Shown here: positions 1 to 12,923 of the stretch, piece by piece | How the letters are laid out: each line of letters starts with the position of its first letter | Position numbering within the stretch: position 1 is the stretch's first letter | The notes under the pieces: model-generated | Told to the model about the DNA's origin: nothing | Database searches by the model: none | Seen by the model: only the letters and a program-made list of their open reading frames with translations | DNA from: Benincasa hispida | Taxonomy: Eukaryota; Streptophyta; Magnoliopsida; Cucurbitales; Cucurbitaceae | Assembly (NCBI RefSeq): GCF_009727055.1 | Contig: NC_052359.1 | Location: 24,145,267 to 24,209,266, forward strand | Length of the DNA stretch: 64,000 bases | Direction of reading: 5' to 3' | Made by a program: the position numbers and the translations under genes

Positions 1-315
1 AGTGTTGTCGAGTCTCTACCTCTCATGAATATTCTCATTGCGTTGTCTATTAGATAGGAGTAGGAGTAGGAATAACGTAGCAACCTCCCTTCCATTCTTT
101 TATTCACCCACCGCATGCATATCACCGCAATCATATAGCTACAAGTCCCTGTGTTCAACCTCGAATCACCCGAAAACTTGCGTTCGCATTATACTTGGCG
201 TGAGCGCAAGAAAACTTGTGGCAAGACGCATGGTAATCGCATACATTCGTTAACGCATTATCATTCCAACGCATGACCATCGATGCATGACTATCAATGC
301 ATATCTTAGGAACAT
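1..315 (+). mobile_element. Family-B LTR, 3' part (left of nested insertion)
   Basis: This stretch is the reverse complement of 19145-19480, a family-B LTR on the minus strand. Shared blocks include the ACAAGTCCCTG, ATTATACTTGGCG and CATGACCAT stretches. It stops at AACAT (311-315), and the same five bases recur at 15861-15865, where the B LTR resumes. The LTR therefore begins outside the window and was split by the family-A element at 316-15860. There is no coding capacity; a short ORF across it is chance. Confidence 0.8.
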
Positions 316-2268
316 TGGTACGCAGAATTTGATGTTCTTTTAAATAAGCATGTGGATAAATATGGATAATGATGAATGTGAATCATACAAGCTTGTGTTG
401 CCATAAACTTAATGACTTGGAAAGATGGAGATGGAGTTTGGATGTTGTGTTATGCTTATTTACACTTTATGTGATACTACTTTTAGATACATGCGTTGTT
501 AACTAAATGCTTGTAGTATGCTATGTATTGTCACAAGTTTCCTTGCGCTAAAACCAAGTATAATTCCAATGCAAGTTTCTCGAAGTGATCCGAGGTCTAA
601 CACAGGGATTGTTGTCGTTAATGTGTTACATTTGTGATATATGCAACCGGATTTTACAATTAATAAAGATTGTGTGTTTGTACAGAAAATAAATTGCGGT
701 AAAGTAAAATTGTGCAGATAAACTAAAGTTGCATTAATAACATAAAAGTGCATAAAAGTAAACCTAAGCTATTATGATACAAGATACAGGATACTAATAC
801 ATGATACTGAGTTTGAGACTGACTGTGAAGTTTATATAAGGGGTCGTGGTATGCGGTGGCAAGTCTTTATGTATGAAACAGAAATAGAAAAGATAACTAA
901 TATAAACATCGCAAGTTATTAATTGCGTTAAAGACATAATTACGGTTCCGCTTTCCCTTGGCATACACCTTTTGGTGATCGGCCGTGTTCCCACATCTCT
1001 GTGGTGAAACACGGATGAACGTAATGAACGCAAGGTTGCTTCCATCTCTGGAAGTACTTATCGCTTTAGTTAACACATTCTTCCAACCTTCTCTCAACAG
1101 GAGGAATGGCATCTTCATTTCTGCTCTCACAGGTGAAGATGTTGTCTAGCATTGTTTAGCTAAACATATTTATTTCCTTAGCACAGATTACTTTCCTTGC
1201 TTAATTCTTACTAATTACCAGGGGATTAAGAAAACATCATGGAGAAAGCGATTTATGGATGAATGGAAATAGACAGAACGATGGAGATGGAAATGATCAT
1301 GAAATTCAATACTAAGATTTAATGTCTGATACATGGTATGAATGATAGATTAAGAAGATGAATACAATTGAAGATAAAGAGATAGAAACAAATATAGAAG
1401 AGTGCCAACATCATGACACAGATCTAGACGTTGGATTTTGCTTGTCGGCGTATGGAATGGATGAAGAGAAGAGCTTCCCTCTCAGCTTGCTCCTGTCTCT
1501 TATACACATCTAGATGTGTATAAGAGACAGGTATAGAGCTTCAATGGCGGGGATTGAAAGGATTTTCCCTGAGACTCACTTCTCGGCCTTATCTCTTAAA
1601 TCTTCCCAGATCTTCTCCGATCAGGCTCTTCAGATCAGTCTCTCTCTCAATATAATAATATCAAAATATGCTTGTATCAAGTATATCTTCTTAGTGGAAT
1701 GGCCGGAGCTATTTATAGGCTCAACTTTGACTCTCTGACTTGTGGACCCCACTATATTGTTAAGGCAGTTTCGGAAATGGTGGAGTGAATATTCCTTTTG
1801 TTATACAATCAACCCCTTCAGAGATGCACAACGGTCAGTTGTACACACATCAGAATTCTCCACAATTGTGTTGCTCTTTACATCTTCGATCGTTTGCCCA
1901 CATGCGGTGTTTTTTTTATTACCGCATGCGATTGAGATTGCGATGATCGCTTAGCTCTTCATCGATTGTTGCATGCGCTGTCATTGCCTTGATCATCTAT
2001 TCATTCCTGAATGATAGGTGCAATGCGACGTAGGTGTGTTGTTCTTTTTATCTTGAGCCATGAACGCATACGGCGACTTGATTTCCTATAAAACAGACTT
2101 GAAATATTCTTTTCTACCATCGCAATGGTGTCAGTGGGTGTATTGACGACAATTTATAATTCTTGCAGTTCTTAGCTAATTTCTATACAATTGACGCAAC
2201 TTTTCTTTCTTTTGGCCACAATATCTAAATAAAACAGTATAAATAACTTGTATTTCTACAAGTTATCA
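316..2268 (-). repeat. 3' LTR of M1 (family A)
   Basis: It runs from TGGTACGCAG at the left to the CAAGTTATCA end at the right, i.e. it starts TGATAACTTG on its own strand. A TATA box (TATAAATA, minus strand) lies near 1708-1716 with the upstream motif GTGGACCCCAC just beyond it. The R/U5 hairpin (CATCTTCAC paired with GTGAAGATG) is near 1110-1140. A 38-bp adapter artefact sits inside it at 1493-1530, so bases around there may be missing or misplaced. Confidence 0.85.
1493..1530. other. Nextera/Tn5 mosaic-end junction adapter (artefact)
   Basis: The 19-mer CTGTCTCTTATACACATCT is followed directly by its reverse complement, a perfect 38-bp palindrome. This is the circularisation junction of the Nextera mate-pair protocol and not plant DNA. 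An apparent ORF starting MCIRDR at 1514 is read out of it. Confidence 0.97.
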
Positions 2269-2765
2269 CACCCTTAAATTTAGATATATGCTTTTCCTCA
2301 AGCATATCTTCTACTAAGGCAATATTGCTCAATTCCCATCCTAAATTTTGCGTTGATTGGTTTCTTCGAATGCTCCACCTAGGCAACATTACTTAACATC
2401 GTAATTTCCTTCTATCCTTGAAAATTCCTAACAAAGCCTTACTTTATTCTTCTATACCAAAAATTTCTGCTCAAAAATGCATTTCTAGTTCTAAAAAGAA
2501 TGTTTACCTCTTCTTGTGAAAACAACTTGATGCGTCTATTGCGTCATTTATTAGAGACTGTTGATCATGGTTATGCCCTTCGTTTTCGCTTGTTCCCACA
2601 GGTGTCATGCGAACATCCAACTACAGTTGTGTGCCAATCTCAATTTTAACTCTTGAATTTTAGAGGAGTTATCTTTTTTTTTTCTTTTATATATATATAT
2701 TCATTTTTTTCTCTTTCCATATTGCGTCATTCTTGGAAACCCACCTTCATTTTGGCTTGCTCATA
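2269..2765 (-). mobile_element. M1 internal region, 3' end with polypurine tract
   Basis: On the minus strand the polypurine tract (TAAATTTAAGGGTG, 2269-2282) sits directly before the 3' LTR. It is preceded by a hairpin of ATATGCTTG and a near-complement near 2284-2310. One full copy of the conserved 44-nt motif is at about 2578-2621. A second copy is cut off at 2765, where the fold-back LTR segment begins. The same region in intact form is at 12242-12963 in N1. Non-coding. Confidence 0.75.
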
Positions 2766-4082
2766 ACTTGTAGAAATACGAGTTATTTGTGGCCAAAAGT
2801 TAGTGAATATGCACCGATTGTATGAAAATTACCTTAGAATTACAATAATAATAGATTATCGCAATTACACTCACTAATATCGAATTTAGTCTGTTTTGCA
2901 AGAAACAAAGTCACCGCTTCCACTCAAGGCTCACGAGAAACTAATCAACGCATCTCTATCACATTGCGCCCGTCAATCAACAATGAAGAGACGATTACCG
3001 CAATGACGACGCAATACGACAGTCGATCCAGAGCTAACTTTCAACCGCATGCGGTAATAAAAAAACAACACTGTATGTGAATTCATGATCGAAAGATGCA
3101 ACGGGGCAATGCAAAAGCGGAGGATTGAAACACGTGTACAACTAACGGTTGTGTAGAATTGACGGTTTGATTGCATAACAGAAGGAATAATCTCCCTCCA
3201 TCTTCAAAATTACCATAACCATTAGTGAGGACCACAAGGCTGGAGTCAAAGATCCTCACCTATAAATACCCCATAGATTTCAGAGAAAACATATGCTACT
3301 TGATATGGGGGCTAAGTGTTGCTAAACTGTTGAGAGAAACGGCTGAGCTGAGTGCTTAAGTGAAGAAATTCGAGAAGAAGATGAGATAAGGCCGAGAAGT
3401 GAATCTCAGATCCAACCTGCCGAATACCCGATCAGGAGCTCTGTGCATAGATCTCTGCTACCGGTGGAGAAAGCTTGAGAGGGAAGCTCTTTCTACCATC
3501 AAATCCATCCTATCCAGCAAGCAGATTGGCACTTGTTTGTATCTGTTCAATCTCTTTCATCATTGTATTTCACTTTCTCAATATCTTTTCATTCACACAT
3601 CATGTATCAAACGCTTAATAGACATATTAAATGTTTTGTTGGCTTTCATATACCATTCTCTGTCTATTTCTGTTCCTCCATTAATCATTTTCTCCATGAT
3701 GTCTTTTCAATCCCCTAATAGTTAATATGAATCAAACAAGTACTTAATCTGTGTTAAAGGTATAAAATGTGTTTAGCTAAGGCATGCTAGACGACATCTT
3801 CACCTGTAAGAGCAGAAGTGAAGATGCCACTCTAATCTATCGAGAGAGGGTTAGAACAATGCGTTAACTAAAGCGAGCAGTACTTCCAGACATGGAGGCA
3901 ACCTTGAGTTCATTACGTTATTCTCTGTTTCACCACAAACATGTGGGAACGTGGCCGATTACTGAAAGTTGTAAGCCAAGAGAAGATTGGAACAGTATTT
4001 CTAGCTTCAACGCAATTGAGAACTTGCACTGTTTATATTATTTATCTCTCTCTTTCTATTCTGTTCATAAGACTTGCCGCCG

Positions 4083-4432
4083 CATTCCACGTCTTTGCAC
4101 AACTTTCACAGCCAGCCTTGACCCCAACATCTTGTAACATGAAGCCTGTGTCTTTTATCATCTAGCTTAGGTTTATTGTATTTCATTTTATTATTGCATC
4201 TTTACTGCTTTACTTTATTTTATTGCAATGTATATACCTGGTCTCTTATACACATCTAGATGTGTATAAGAGACCATTCCACGTCTTTGCACAACTTTCA
4301 CAGCCAGCCTTGACCCCAACATCTTGTAACATGAAGCCTGTGTCTTTTATCATCTAGCTTAGGTTTATTGTATTTCATTTTATTATTGCATCTTTACTGC
4401 TTTACTTTATTTTATTGCAATGTATATACCTG
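4083..4432. repeat. Exact 158-bp direct duplication around an adapter (artefact)
   Basis: Bases 4083-4240 and 4275-4432 are identical and are separated only by the adapter remnant 4241-4274. No other family-A LTR has this duplication. Read as two overlapping mate-pair arms kept as separate sequence by the assembler. Confidence 0.9.
4241..4274. other. Tn5 mosaic-end junction, slightly trimmed (artefact)
   Basis: This is a palindrome of two mosaic ends, each lacking its two outer bases (GTCTCTTATACACATCT and its complement). It lies exactly between the two copies of the 158-bp duplication. Confidence 0.95.
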
Positions 4433-4620
4433 TACAAACACATTTTTAAAGATTGAAAACCTGGTCGCATATATCATGAACATAACACAATAACCTAAAA
4501 TAGTCCCTAAGTTGGACTTCGGATCACACCGAGAAACTTGCGGTGGAATTACACTTGGTTCCATCATGAGGAAACTTGTGACAATGCATGGCATACTATG
4601 TGAACATCCAAAATTAACGC

Positions 4621-5420
4621 TTGCCAGATAGGATGGTTTTGATGGCAGGAAGAGCTTCCCTCTCAGGCTTGCTCCACAGGTAGCAGGGATCTTTGCACAG
4701 AGCTTTCAATCGGGCGTTTGATAGATTAGATTAGAGATTCACCTCTCGGCCTCATCTCGTCTTCTTCCCAGATTTCGTCTCTTAAGCACTCAACTCAGCC
4801 TTTTCTCTCAACAATTTTTGGAGCACTTACCCCGTTTCCTGTAGCATATCTTTTCTCTGAAATCAATGGGGTATTTATAGGTGCAGATCTTTTACTCCGA
4901 CCTTGTGGTCCCTACTTGATTGTTATGGTAAATCCGAAGATTGAGGGATATTATTCCTTCTGTTATGCAATCAGACCGTCAATTTTGCACAACCGTTAGT
5001 TGTACACGTGTCTCAATCCTCCGCTTTTGCATTACTCAGTTGCATCTTCCGATCATGGGTTCCCATGCAGTGTTGTTTTTATTACTGCATGCGGTTGAAA
5101 CACAGCTCTGGATCGACTGTTGCATTGCACCGTTATTGCGGTAATCGTCTCTTCATTGTTGATTGACGGGCACATTGTGACAGAGATGCGTTGATTAGTT
5201 TCTCATGAACCTTTAGCGCAAGCGGTGACTTGGTCTCTTGCAAAACAGAGTAAAATTCGGCTTGTCTTCCATCTTTATGGTGTTAGTAGGTGTAATTGTG
5301 ATAATTTATAATTATTGTAATACTAGGCTAAATTTCATACAATCGGCGCATATTTGCTAACTTTTGGCTGCAATATCTAGATATGGTGGCATAAATAACT
5401 TGTATTTCTACACGTTATCA
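4621..5420 (-). repeat. Family-A LTR 5' part, minus strand (fold-back arm)
   Basis: It is the reverse complement of roughly 2766-3522, including a TATA box (minus strand, near 4869) and the LTR start hairpin at 5395-5418. It ends at a minus-strand polypurine tract, so it was once a 3' LTR start. Only the first ~800 bases of the LTR are present before the head-to-head junction at about 4620. Confidence 0.65.
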
Positions 5421-7640
5421 CACCCCCATATTTAGATATATGCTTGTACTCGAGCATATGTTCTACTAAGGCAATCATGCTACATTCCTATCTTCTTTTT
5501 TTGCGACGATTGGTTGCTCTGAATGCTGCACTTAGACACATTTCGTGACATCGCAATTTTCTTCTATCCTTGCTAATTCTCCTAGCAAGCCTTACTTTAT
5601 TTTTCTATATGACAAAATTATGCTCAAATAAGCTTTTCTAGTTTTCAAAATAGAATGTAACTCTTCTTTGTCAAAATAACTCGATGTATCTATCTGTGGT
5701 GAGCAAAATTTGTGTCATTTCTTTATTTAAAGACTACTGGTCATGGTTACACTCTTCATTTTGGCTTATCCCCATGGGTGTCATGCGGATATCCAACTAC
5801 GGTTGTGTGAAAATTTCAACTTCAACTCATGAGGATCAAAGGAGTTGTCTTCTCATAAAATTTTTTTTTCATACTGCATTGTTCTTGGAAACCCACCTTC
5901 GTTTTGGCTTGCTCCTTCGGGTATCATGCAAACATCCAACTACCTGCAGGCTCCTTTCACAACTAAACTCTTATCAGGTTGGGAATATTTTTAAGGGTTT
6001 TCCCTTGCGCTGACATTAGAGTTTTGCGTTGAATTTTTTTTTCAAAATGGACACATTTTCTTAAATACAACATAATCTTGATCTCATCTTCTCAGACCTT
6101 CCCCACCCCCAAATTTAAAGATGAGCAAGGTCCTCATTGCGTTGTTTGGAAAGACTAGACCAACACCTTAAAGAAAATTTCAAAAAGAAGGTTTGAGCAG
6201 AACTTTGAAAGATAAAAGGTAAAGTACTGCTAAACTAAGAATTAATTAAGTGTTAGTCAGAATTTACTAAGTATGGGAAATGTCCCTAAGTGAAACATGT
6301 ATTACATCATAGCAACGCAATGAAGATCGTAAAAATAAGAGATTAAGAACATTACAAAAATTGACAAAGGAAGATACAGAAAAAGGCGCGGGCAAAAAGT
6401 GGAGTGAATATATACTCTGATTGTATTGACTATTAAAAAGTACACAAATATGCATATTACTCATCATGGCAGCGCAATGAATGAGGCAAAATAAAAGATC
6501 AAGAATATCGCAAATAATGACAAAGGATGATAAAGAAGAGGCTATTGCGTACTTGAAAGAATTGCTACTTAGTTGTATTAGAAATTAACTAAATATACAA
6601 AGAATTACAATTAACGCAATACAAAAATTTTTGCATGTACAAATAATCAAAGAATTAGCTTCTATACATAGAGAAATAATTAATGAAGTTATCTTTTGTT
6701 TTTGATTTAGATGGGTGAACGATTAAAAATGAACACCACGCTTCCATTAACACAAATACATTTTTGCTGAGGACGGGCAACAACGCATGTATTCCCGCAA
6801 CACATCTGGAGGATGGGTGCACGATATTTCTACCAGCGCAACACTACCTCAACATAGTGCAATTTTGCGAAGGACGAGTAAAGAACACATACGAGTGCAA
6901 CATACCCCTCAACGCAACGCATTTGGGTATAATGGACGTAAAGTGTATCTGTTATCATAAAATGCACCCATCATCGTGTTGCATACCAATTTTTTTTCCC
7001 TTTTTAATTTATCAATAACTGAAGTCAATAGGACTTTGCGATGTTCATCGTTTGATTCCGTCATTCACAAAAGTAATAAGAACAACGCTACTAATCCATA
7101 CAAATTAAAGAAATTAAACATGACATGGAAATACACAAATGAATTAAATTGAAGGTAAATACATAAAGCATTAAAGGCTAATCCTAATAAGCAATAAATA
7201 ACGCAATTTAGAAAGTAGTAAATGAAAGTTGTAAAGAAAGCAATTAAACATAGATATAGGGATGCTGATTGAAAAAAGTTTTTCAGAGTTACCGTAATAG
7301 CATCCCTTGCAAGCAGTCAAGCTTGCCTGCACAATGCCATCAAGGACATTGTTCACCTCCTTGCCTCATCTCGCAGTGTGTACGGGAAAAGATATAATCT
7401 ACTTCCTTCGGGAGTCACACCAGATATGGAAAATGTGTTGCACATTTCTTTCTGATGTGTTCTTGCAAAAAATATACCTGATCTCTAGGTTAGCTTAGAA
7501 TTTCTGGATCACTCCAGTACTCATAAATCGTTAGACTGCTCTTCACGATAAACAGCTAGTACAAAGAGATCCGTCCTAAAAAATATCACAAACGTATTCA
7601 ACACTAACCATTACCAATCCCTGCAACGGCGCCATAAACT
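5421..7640 (-). mobile_element. M1 internal region with PBS, PPT-like tracts and gag/pol-less interior
   Basis: Reading on the minus strand from 7640, a primer-binding site (7617-7634) is followed by sequence homologous to the N1 interior (the block with many short T-rich runs, 6960-7340). Next come GTGCAC/GTTGC-rich repeats (6760-6960), a central polypurine-like tract at 6101-6117, two copies of the 44-nt motif (5898-5940, 5755-5797), a stem-loop near 5435-5460 and a terminal polypurine tract ending at 5421. No coding frame over 110 codons is convincing. The interior corresponds to an Athila element that has lost pol. Confidence 0.7.
7617..7634 (-). promoter_or_regulatory. Primer-binding site, tRNA-Asp type (M1)
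   Basis: The minus strand reads TGGCGCCGTTGCAGGGA, complementary to the 3' end of plant tRNA-Asp with about one mismatch. It lies six bases inside the 5' LTR (left end TGGTATGTAG, 7641), which is normal spacing for gypsy elements. Confidence 0.8.
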
Positions 7641-8570
7641 TGGTATGTAGAATTTGTTGTTCTTTTAAATAAGCATGTGGACAAATATGGATAATGATGA
7701 ATGTGAATCATACAAGCTCATGTTGCCATAAACTTGATGACTTGGAAAGATGAAGATGAAGTGTGGATGTTGTGTTATGCTTATTTACACTTTATGTGAT
7801 ACTACTTTTTGATATATGCGTTGTTAACTAAATGCTTGTAGTATGTTATACGTTGTCACAAGTTTCCTTGCGCTGAAACCAAGTATAATTCCAACGCAAG
7901 TTTCTCGAAGTGATTTGAGGTCGAATACAGGGATTGTTGTTGTTAATGTGTTACATTTGTGATATATGCGACCGGATTTTACAATTAATAAAGATTGTGT
8001 GTTTGTACAGGAAAATAAATTGTGGTAAAGTTAAATTGTGCAGATAAACTAAAGTTGCGTTAATAACATAAAAGTGCATAAACATAAACCTAAGTTATTA
8101 TGATACAAGATACAGGATACTGATACATGATACTGACTTTGAGACTAACTGTGAAGTTTATACAAGGGGTCGTGGTATGCGGTGGCAAGTCTTTTTGTAT
8201 GAAACATAAATAGAAAAGATAACTAATAAAAACATTGCAAGTTATTGCGTTAAAGACATAACTATGGTTTCGCTTTCCCTTGGCGTACACTTCTCGGTGA
8301 TCGACCGTGTTCCCACATCTCTGTGGTGAAATAGGGATGAACGTAATGAACACAAGGTTGCTTCCATCTCTAGAAGTAATTCTCACTTTAGTTAACGCAT
8401 TCTTCCAACCTTCTCTCGATAGGAGGAATGGTATCTTGATTTCTGCTCTCGCAGGTGAAGATGCCGTCTAGCATGCTTTAGTTAAACATATTTATTTCCT
8501 TAGCACAAATTAATTTCCTTGCTCAATTCTTACTAATTACCAGGGGATTAAGAAAACATCATGGAGAAAG
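7641..8570 (-). repeat. 5' LTR of M1, left piece
   Basis: Matches 316-1260 closely. It is cut at ...CATGGAGAAAG by N1 and resumes at 14855. The uninterrupted sequence is visible in the sister LTR at about 1238-1262, which serves as an empty site. Confidence 0.85.
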
Positions 8571-10509
8571 TGATAACTTGTAGAAATACAAGTTATTTAT
8601 GCTACCTTATTTAGATATTGCAGACAAAAGAGAGAAAATGTGCGTCGATTGTATAAAAATTACCTAAAAAATACAATAATTATAAATTATCGCAAATACA
8701 CCCACTAAGACCCTTAAGATGGTAGAAAAGGATATTTCAAGTCTGTTTTGCAGGAAACCAAGTCACCACTTGCGAGGCTCAGAGAGAAACTAAACAACGC
8801 ATCTCCGTCGAATTGCACCCGTCAAATCAATACTGAAGAGATGATCAACGCAATGATGAAGCAATCCGACAGTCGATCCAGAGCTGAACTTCAACCTCAT
8901 GCGGCAATAAAAACAACACAGCATGCAAGCAAATGATCAAAGATGCAAATGAGCAGTGCAAACCCAGAAAATTGTGACCCGTGTACAACTAACCGTTGTG
9001 CATATTCGAAGAACTAATTGCATAATAGAAGGAATATTTATTCCACCTTTTTCGGACTTTCCATAACAATAAAGTGGGGACCACAAGTCAGAGAGTCAAA
9101 GACTTCAGCCTATAAATACATCCAAAGAATTCACTAAAAAGATATACTTGATACGGGGATAATTGATTCGAGTCTATTGAGAAAGAGCTGATTTGGGTGT
9201 CGATCGGAGGAAATCCAGGAAAAGAAGAGACAAGGCCGAGAGGTGATTCTCATTGCAATTCTACCAAATCCCTGTCGAGAAGCTCTTACTCAGATCCCTT
9301 CTACCGGTTGAGCAAGCCTGAGAGGTGAGCTCATCTTTCCCAAACAAAATCGAAAAAGAAATAAAAAAGAGATTGAATTTCACTCCATCAACGCCGACAA
9401 GTAATTCTCCATTCCAGATATATGTCAAGATGTTGGAACTTATTTGTATTTGTTTCTAACTCTCATTCATCAATTGTATTTCATCTTCTTAATCTCTTCA
9501 TTCACAACCATGTATCAGACGCTAAATAGTATTATTGAGTTTCTTGATCATTTCTATTTCCACTTCTCCGTCTATTTCCATTCCTCCATAAATCATTTTC
9601 TCCATGATATTTTCTTAATCCATTGGTGATTAATATGAACTAAACAAGAAACTTAACCTGTGGAAAAGAAATAAAGATGTTTAGCTAAAGCATGATAGAC
9701 GACATCTTCACTCGTGAGAGCATAAGTGAAGATGCCATTTTGATTTGTTGAGAGAAGGTTAGAAGAATGCATTAACTAAAGCAAGAAGTACTTCCAGAGA
9801 TGGAATCAGCCTTGCGTTCATTACGTTCGTCTCTGTTTCACATAGATATGTGGGAAACGCGGCCGATCACCGAGAGGTGTACGCCAAGGGAAATGCAGAA
9901 CCGTACTTATGCCTTTAACGCAATTAAGGAACTTATGATGTTTGTACTAATTATATTTTCTCTTCCTATTTCACACATAAGACTTGCCACCGCATAACAC
10001 GATCTTTGTATAATCTTTACAGTCAGTCTCACCTTCGGTATCTTGTATCACGAAACCTGTATCTTGTATCATTATAGCTTAGGTTTATTTTATCGCAATT
10101 TACTTTTACCGCAATTTACTTTATTATCGCATTTTTATCGCTTACCTTTACTTTATCGCATTTTTAAATACTTGTACAAACAACCTTTTTATAAATTGAA
10201 AAACCCCTGGTCGCATATATCACAAATGTAACACAATAACCTAAAACAATCCCTGTGTTCGACCTCAGATCACACCGAGAAACTTGCGGTGGAATTATAC
10301 TTGGTTCCAATGCAAGGAAACTTGTGACAATGCATAGTATACTACAAGATTCTCATTTATAACGCATATTTAGAAGTAGTATCGCATAAAGGACAAAAGT
10401 CATCATTCATCCATGCGTTGTATGGCATAAGATTAGAAGCTTGTATGATGATAAAGACTTAAAAGTTTAACCTTGCTTGCATCATTGCATCACATCTTAT
10501 GTAACAACA
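8571..10509 (+). repeat. 5' LTR of N1
   Basis: It starts TGATAACTTG and ends ...GTAACAACA. Inside are the terminal hairpin (8573-8596), paired GCATGC-containing sites, GTGGGGACCAC (9074-9084), TATA box TATAAATA (9111-9118) and the R/U5 hairpin near 9700-9736. About 50 bp longer than its 3' partner through small indels; several differences between the two LTRs show the insertion is not recent. Confidence 0.88.
9074..9118 (+). promoter_or_regulatory. Family-A LTR promoter: TCP-like box plus TATA
   Basis: GTGGGGACCAC at 9074-9084 contains GTGGTCCC on the opposite strand, the class II TCP-factor consensus. A TATA box follows at 9111-9118. The same pair recurs with nearly the same spacing in most family-A LTRs (13469, 22291, 27814 and 57235 on the plus strand, 29647 on the minus strand). 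Function is inferred from conservation and known motif consensus only. Confidence 0.5.
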
Positions 10510-10515
10510 AGTTTA

Positions 10516-10533
10516 TGGCGTCGTTGTTGGGGA
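10516..10533 (+). promoter_or_regulatory. Primer-binding site of N1, tRNA-Asp type
   Basis: TGGCGTCGTTGTTGGGGA differs at two positions from the tRNA-Asp complement and lies six bases after the 5' LTR. Both differences are C-to-T changes, as expected from methylcytosine decay. Confidence 0.75.
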
Positions 10534-12923
10534 TTGGTTAACGGTTTATTATTTGAGTATGTTTGTGGTATTTTGAAGGATATATCTCTTTGTATTGGCT
10601 GTTCAACGCTAAAAGCAGTCTAACGGCTTACGAGTGCTGGAGTGATCCAAAGATTCTTAGTGGACCCAGAGATCAGGTGTATTATTCGCGTAAAAGTACA
10701 TCAGGGCCGAATCAAGTGGTGAAGAAGCATGGCTAATAATAACGAGGCTCCCGCAGGGAATCAAAGGGAAAATTGGTCAGCAACAAGAAATAGTGTTGGG
10801 AAAGTTCGGAAGTTGCAACTGAATCAGCTTGTCGAATGGTGAAGGGACACCTATGAAAATGCCAAAATCTAGAAGGAGAAAACCAAGAAGTGGCGTGACG
10901 ATCGCATAAACGATCGGACACTCGCCAAAGGTCAACAGGTATTATTATTTAACGCTCGTTTGCGATTGTTCCCAAAAAGTTGAAGTGTCGTTGGTCTGGG
11001 CCGAATCAAGACTATCTTTCCTCATGGCACAGTGGAACTAACAACATTAGACGGGAACAACGGATTAAACCTTACTACGAAGGCGACATGGAGCGACGCA
11101 TGGATTAAGTCAATGGTCAACGGATTAAGCCTTACTACAGAGGCGACATCGAATGACGCATGGATACCATTGACTTGGGCAAGCAGGATTAAACCGCTTG
11201 CAGGGGAAGCGATTGTCATAATTCTGAGAACTTCTTTCAATCAGCATCCCTATCTATGTTTACTTGCTTTCTTTACAGTTTTTCTTTTACTGCTTTGTAA
11301 ATTACGTATTTACTACTTTTTAGAATTAGCCTTTAATGCTTTCTATAATTCTCTTCAATTTAATTTTTCAGGTCATGTTTAATTCCTTTAATTTGTATGC
11401 ATTAGTAGCATTGTTCTTTAATTTTTGTGAATGATTGAATGAAACATTAAACACCAGAAAGTCTTTTCGACTTGCGTTGTTGATGAATTAAAAAGAAAAT
11501 TAAAAACTATTGATGGGTGCATTGTGTGTTAACAAGAGACACCTTGCATCCATTACACTCAACTGCATTACGTTGAGGGGTGTGTTGCACACATGTGTGT
11601 CCTTTGCCCGTCCTTAGCAAAATGCACTATGTTGAGGTAGTGTTACGCTGGTAGCAATACCGTGCACTCGATCCTCCAAAAATGTGTTTAGTTAAGGGGT
11701 GTGTTGCGAGGATGCATGCGTTGTTGTCCATCCTTAGCAAAAATGTATTTACGTTAATGGAAGCACAATGTTAATTTTTAATCGTGCACCCGTCTGAATC
11801 AGATTCAAAAGATAATTTCAATTCGTTATTTTTCTAAGTTAAGGAAATTCTTTGATTCCTTCTACAGGCAGAAATTTTTGTATTGCGTTAATTTTAATTA
11901 TTTGTATACTTTGTTAATATTCAATACAACTAAGTAAATATTCTCTCCAATTGCCTGTGCCTTTTTCATCTTGTGTCAATATTTGCGATGTTCTAGATCT
12001 TTTATTTTTGCATTCTTCATTGCGCTGCGATGATGTATAATATGTTTATACTTTATAAACATTTCCCATACTTTGTAAATTCTGACTAACACTTAGTTAA
12101 TTCGTAGCTTAGCAGTACTTTACCTTTTATCTCTCAAAGTTTTGCTTAAACCTTTTTTTTGAAATTTTTTTTTCTAAGTGTTTGTCTAGTCTATCCAAAT
12201 AACGTAATGAGGACCTTGCGCATCTCTAAATTTGGGGGTGGGGAAGGTCTGAGCAGATGAGTTCAAGAATATGCGGTCTTTAAGAAAATGCGTTCATTTC
12301 CCAAAAAAAAAAGTTGTTTTTTTCAATAAATTTTCATATAAAACTCCAATGTCAACGCAAGGGAAAACCTCAAAAATAATCCCAACCTGATAAGAGTTAG
12401 TTGTGAAAGGAACCTGCTTGTAGTTGGATGTTCGCATGACACCCGTGGGAGCAAGCTAAAACGAAGGTGGGTTTCCAAGAACAACGCAGTATAAAAATGG
12501 AAAAGAAAAAGGAAGAAAAGAAAATAAAAGAATGAAAAAGACAACTCCTCTGAAATTCATGAGTTAAAGTTGAAATTGGCGCACAACCGTGGTTGGATGT
12601 TCGCATGACACTTGTGGGAACAAGCCAAAACGAAGAGTGTAACCATGATCAACAGTCTCTAATAAATGACGCAAGATTTGACAACTGCATACAGATGCAT
12701 TAAGTTTTTTTGATAAAGAAGAGGTAAACATTCTTTTTAAAACTAGAAAAGCATTTTTTAGTAGAAATTTGTAGTATAGAAAAATAAAGTAGGGCTTTGT
12801 TAGGAATTAGCAAGGATAGGAGGAAATTGCGTTGTCAAGTAATGTGCCTAAGTGTAACATTCGGAGCAACCAATCGACGCAAAAATATAGGATAGGAATT
12901 GAGCTTTATTGCCTTCATAGAGG

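Larger units (their letters stand above)
2766..4620 (+). repeat. Family-A LTR, plus strand, nearly complete (fold-back arm)
   Basis: It begins at the LTR terminal palindrome (ATAACTTGTA, GAAA, TACGAGTTAT) and continues through the CCGCATGCGG block, a TATA box near 3261, the R/U5 hairpin near 3796-3830 and the LTR 3' half to about 4620. There it joins, head to head, a reverse copy of its own first 750-800 bases. A 158-bp exact duplication around an adapter lies inside it. Target site duplications were not found, so it may be a rearrangement and not a clean solo LTR. Confidence 0.65.

Noticed and set aside
3399..3725. 108-codon frame and the similar ones in each LTR (20196, 34739, 57372)
   Set aside because: All are positionally equivalent stretches of the LTR R/U5 region with shifting frames and stops.
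11032..11382. 116-codon frame in N1 interior
   Set aside because: No homology recognised and not kept in the M1 or D interiors; degraded gag-region sequence.
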